Part shown: one piece after another, positions 63,520 to 64,000 of the stretch
Layout: each line of letters begins with the position of its first letter
Numbering within the stretch: position 1 is the stretch's first letter
From: Ostrinia nubilalis
Taxonomy: Eukaryota > Arthropoda > Insecta > Lepidoptera > Crambidae
Length of the DNA: 64,000 nucleotides
Assembly: GCF_963855985.1 (NCBI RefSeq)
Contig: NC_087109.1
Location: 2,376,001-2,440,000 of the forward strand
Reading direction: 5' to 3'
Translations under genes and position numbers: made by a program
Notes under the pieces: generated by a model
Databases searched by the model: none
The model's input: only the letters and a program-made list of their open reading frames with translations
Told to the model about the DNA's origin: nothing

Positions 63520-64000
63520 CTCACTCGGAGGATACAGCTATGCAATTTAAGATGGCGTGACTTTCGCCTATTCACTCGTGGCTGGAAGACCTAAGAGCTA
63601 TGTATGTTTTACGCACTAGATAAAATTTCCCTCATCTAATTTCTCTAGTTAGTTTCCTAGATCCGTATTTTGACGGATTCAAATCGGGTTTAGTGCAAAA
63701 TCGCTCTCTCAGATACAGATAATTTTTACTTAGAGAAAAACTTTGAATTACTTTCACCAGAAAAAATAGACTAGAAAAATAGACAAACAAACCACTTCAT
63801 TTAACTTTTGCTTATTTAAAACTTTATATTTCTATCATTTTCGAATACCGGCTAAAAATATTCCTTTTATAAGCAGTATTATTTCTGACCATTGAGAAAG
63901 AAACGTTTTTACAAGTGCGTCGAAAAAAGCACGACATTTTATTGTACTCAATTTGTTCTGTTTCTGCAAAATTCGCAAGTATTTTTGGCTTCAACTTGTG
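63520..64000. other. Unassigned AT-rich sequence to window end
   Basis: No feature supported. Confidence 0.45.

Overview
This window is animal nuclear DNA, almost certainly from a moth or butterfly (Lepidoptera). It is AT-rich, has no operons or dense coding, and is packed with repeats typical of lepidopteran genomes. These include Lep1-type Helitrons (TC...CTAG, 3' hairpin, GACA/TCTG microsatellite), RTE-like non-LTR 3' ends with (ATG)n or (AACG)n tails, tRNA-like SINEs and many MITEs. Family names come from motif memory; no database could be searched.

The one real host gene I can support lies on the minus strand between 37591 and 32002. Four exons with GT-AG splice sites and compatible phases join into about 414 residues of an insect gustatory receptor (7tm_7 type). 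Exons 1-3 sit within 1.7 kb. Intron 3 is 3.77 kb and built largely of inserted elements (SINE-like pieces, a Helitron, MITEs, non-LTR tails and half of a large hairpin element). No frame break is visible, so it may be functional.

Layout. 1-9 kb: a Lep1 Helitron, two MITEs with 7-bp target duplications, a 5'-truncated RTE-like insertion with a 12-bp duplication, and other MITEs. 10-11.2 kb: a frame-broken R1-like reverse-transcriptase remnant. 12-16.7 kb: MITEs with long inverted arms, a 1.4-kb foldback structure centred on a GC-rich hairpin at 14711, and a hAT-like element. 18-22 kb: RTE-like tails. 22.9-26.4 kb: a nest of TIR elements, including a 2,784-bp element with perfect 27-bp TIRs and another element inside it. 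27-31 kb: retrotransposon tails and repeats. 32-37.6 kb: the receptor gene. 37.8-44 kb: more repeats, including a 1-kb TIR element and a 57-bp tail-to-tail retrotransposon scar. 45-49 kb: a second, inverted copy of the hairpin element with a 320-bp palindrome and a 3 x 106 bp tandem repeat, plus a dimeric MITE. 50-64 kb: two Lep1 Helitrons, a hAT-like MITE with an 8-bp duplication, a poly(A)-tailed retrotransposed fragment with a 16-17 bp duplication, a Helitron inside a MITE, and a 3.16-kb TIR element with repeated CGGTGGC motifs near its ends.

Apart from the receptor, nothing here looks like a working host gene. The remaining open frames are short, lie inside repeats, or come from low-complexity sequence. 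The most unusual structures are the 1.4-kb foldback, the paired hairpin elements, the 2.78-kb and 3.16-kb TIR elements of unknown superfamily, and two places where a related repeat shows the empty site and so confirms Helitron boundaries.
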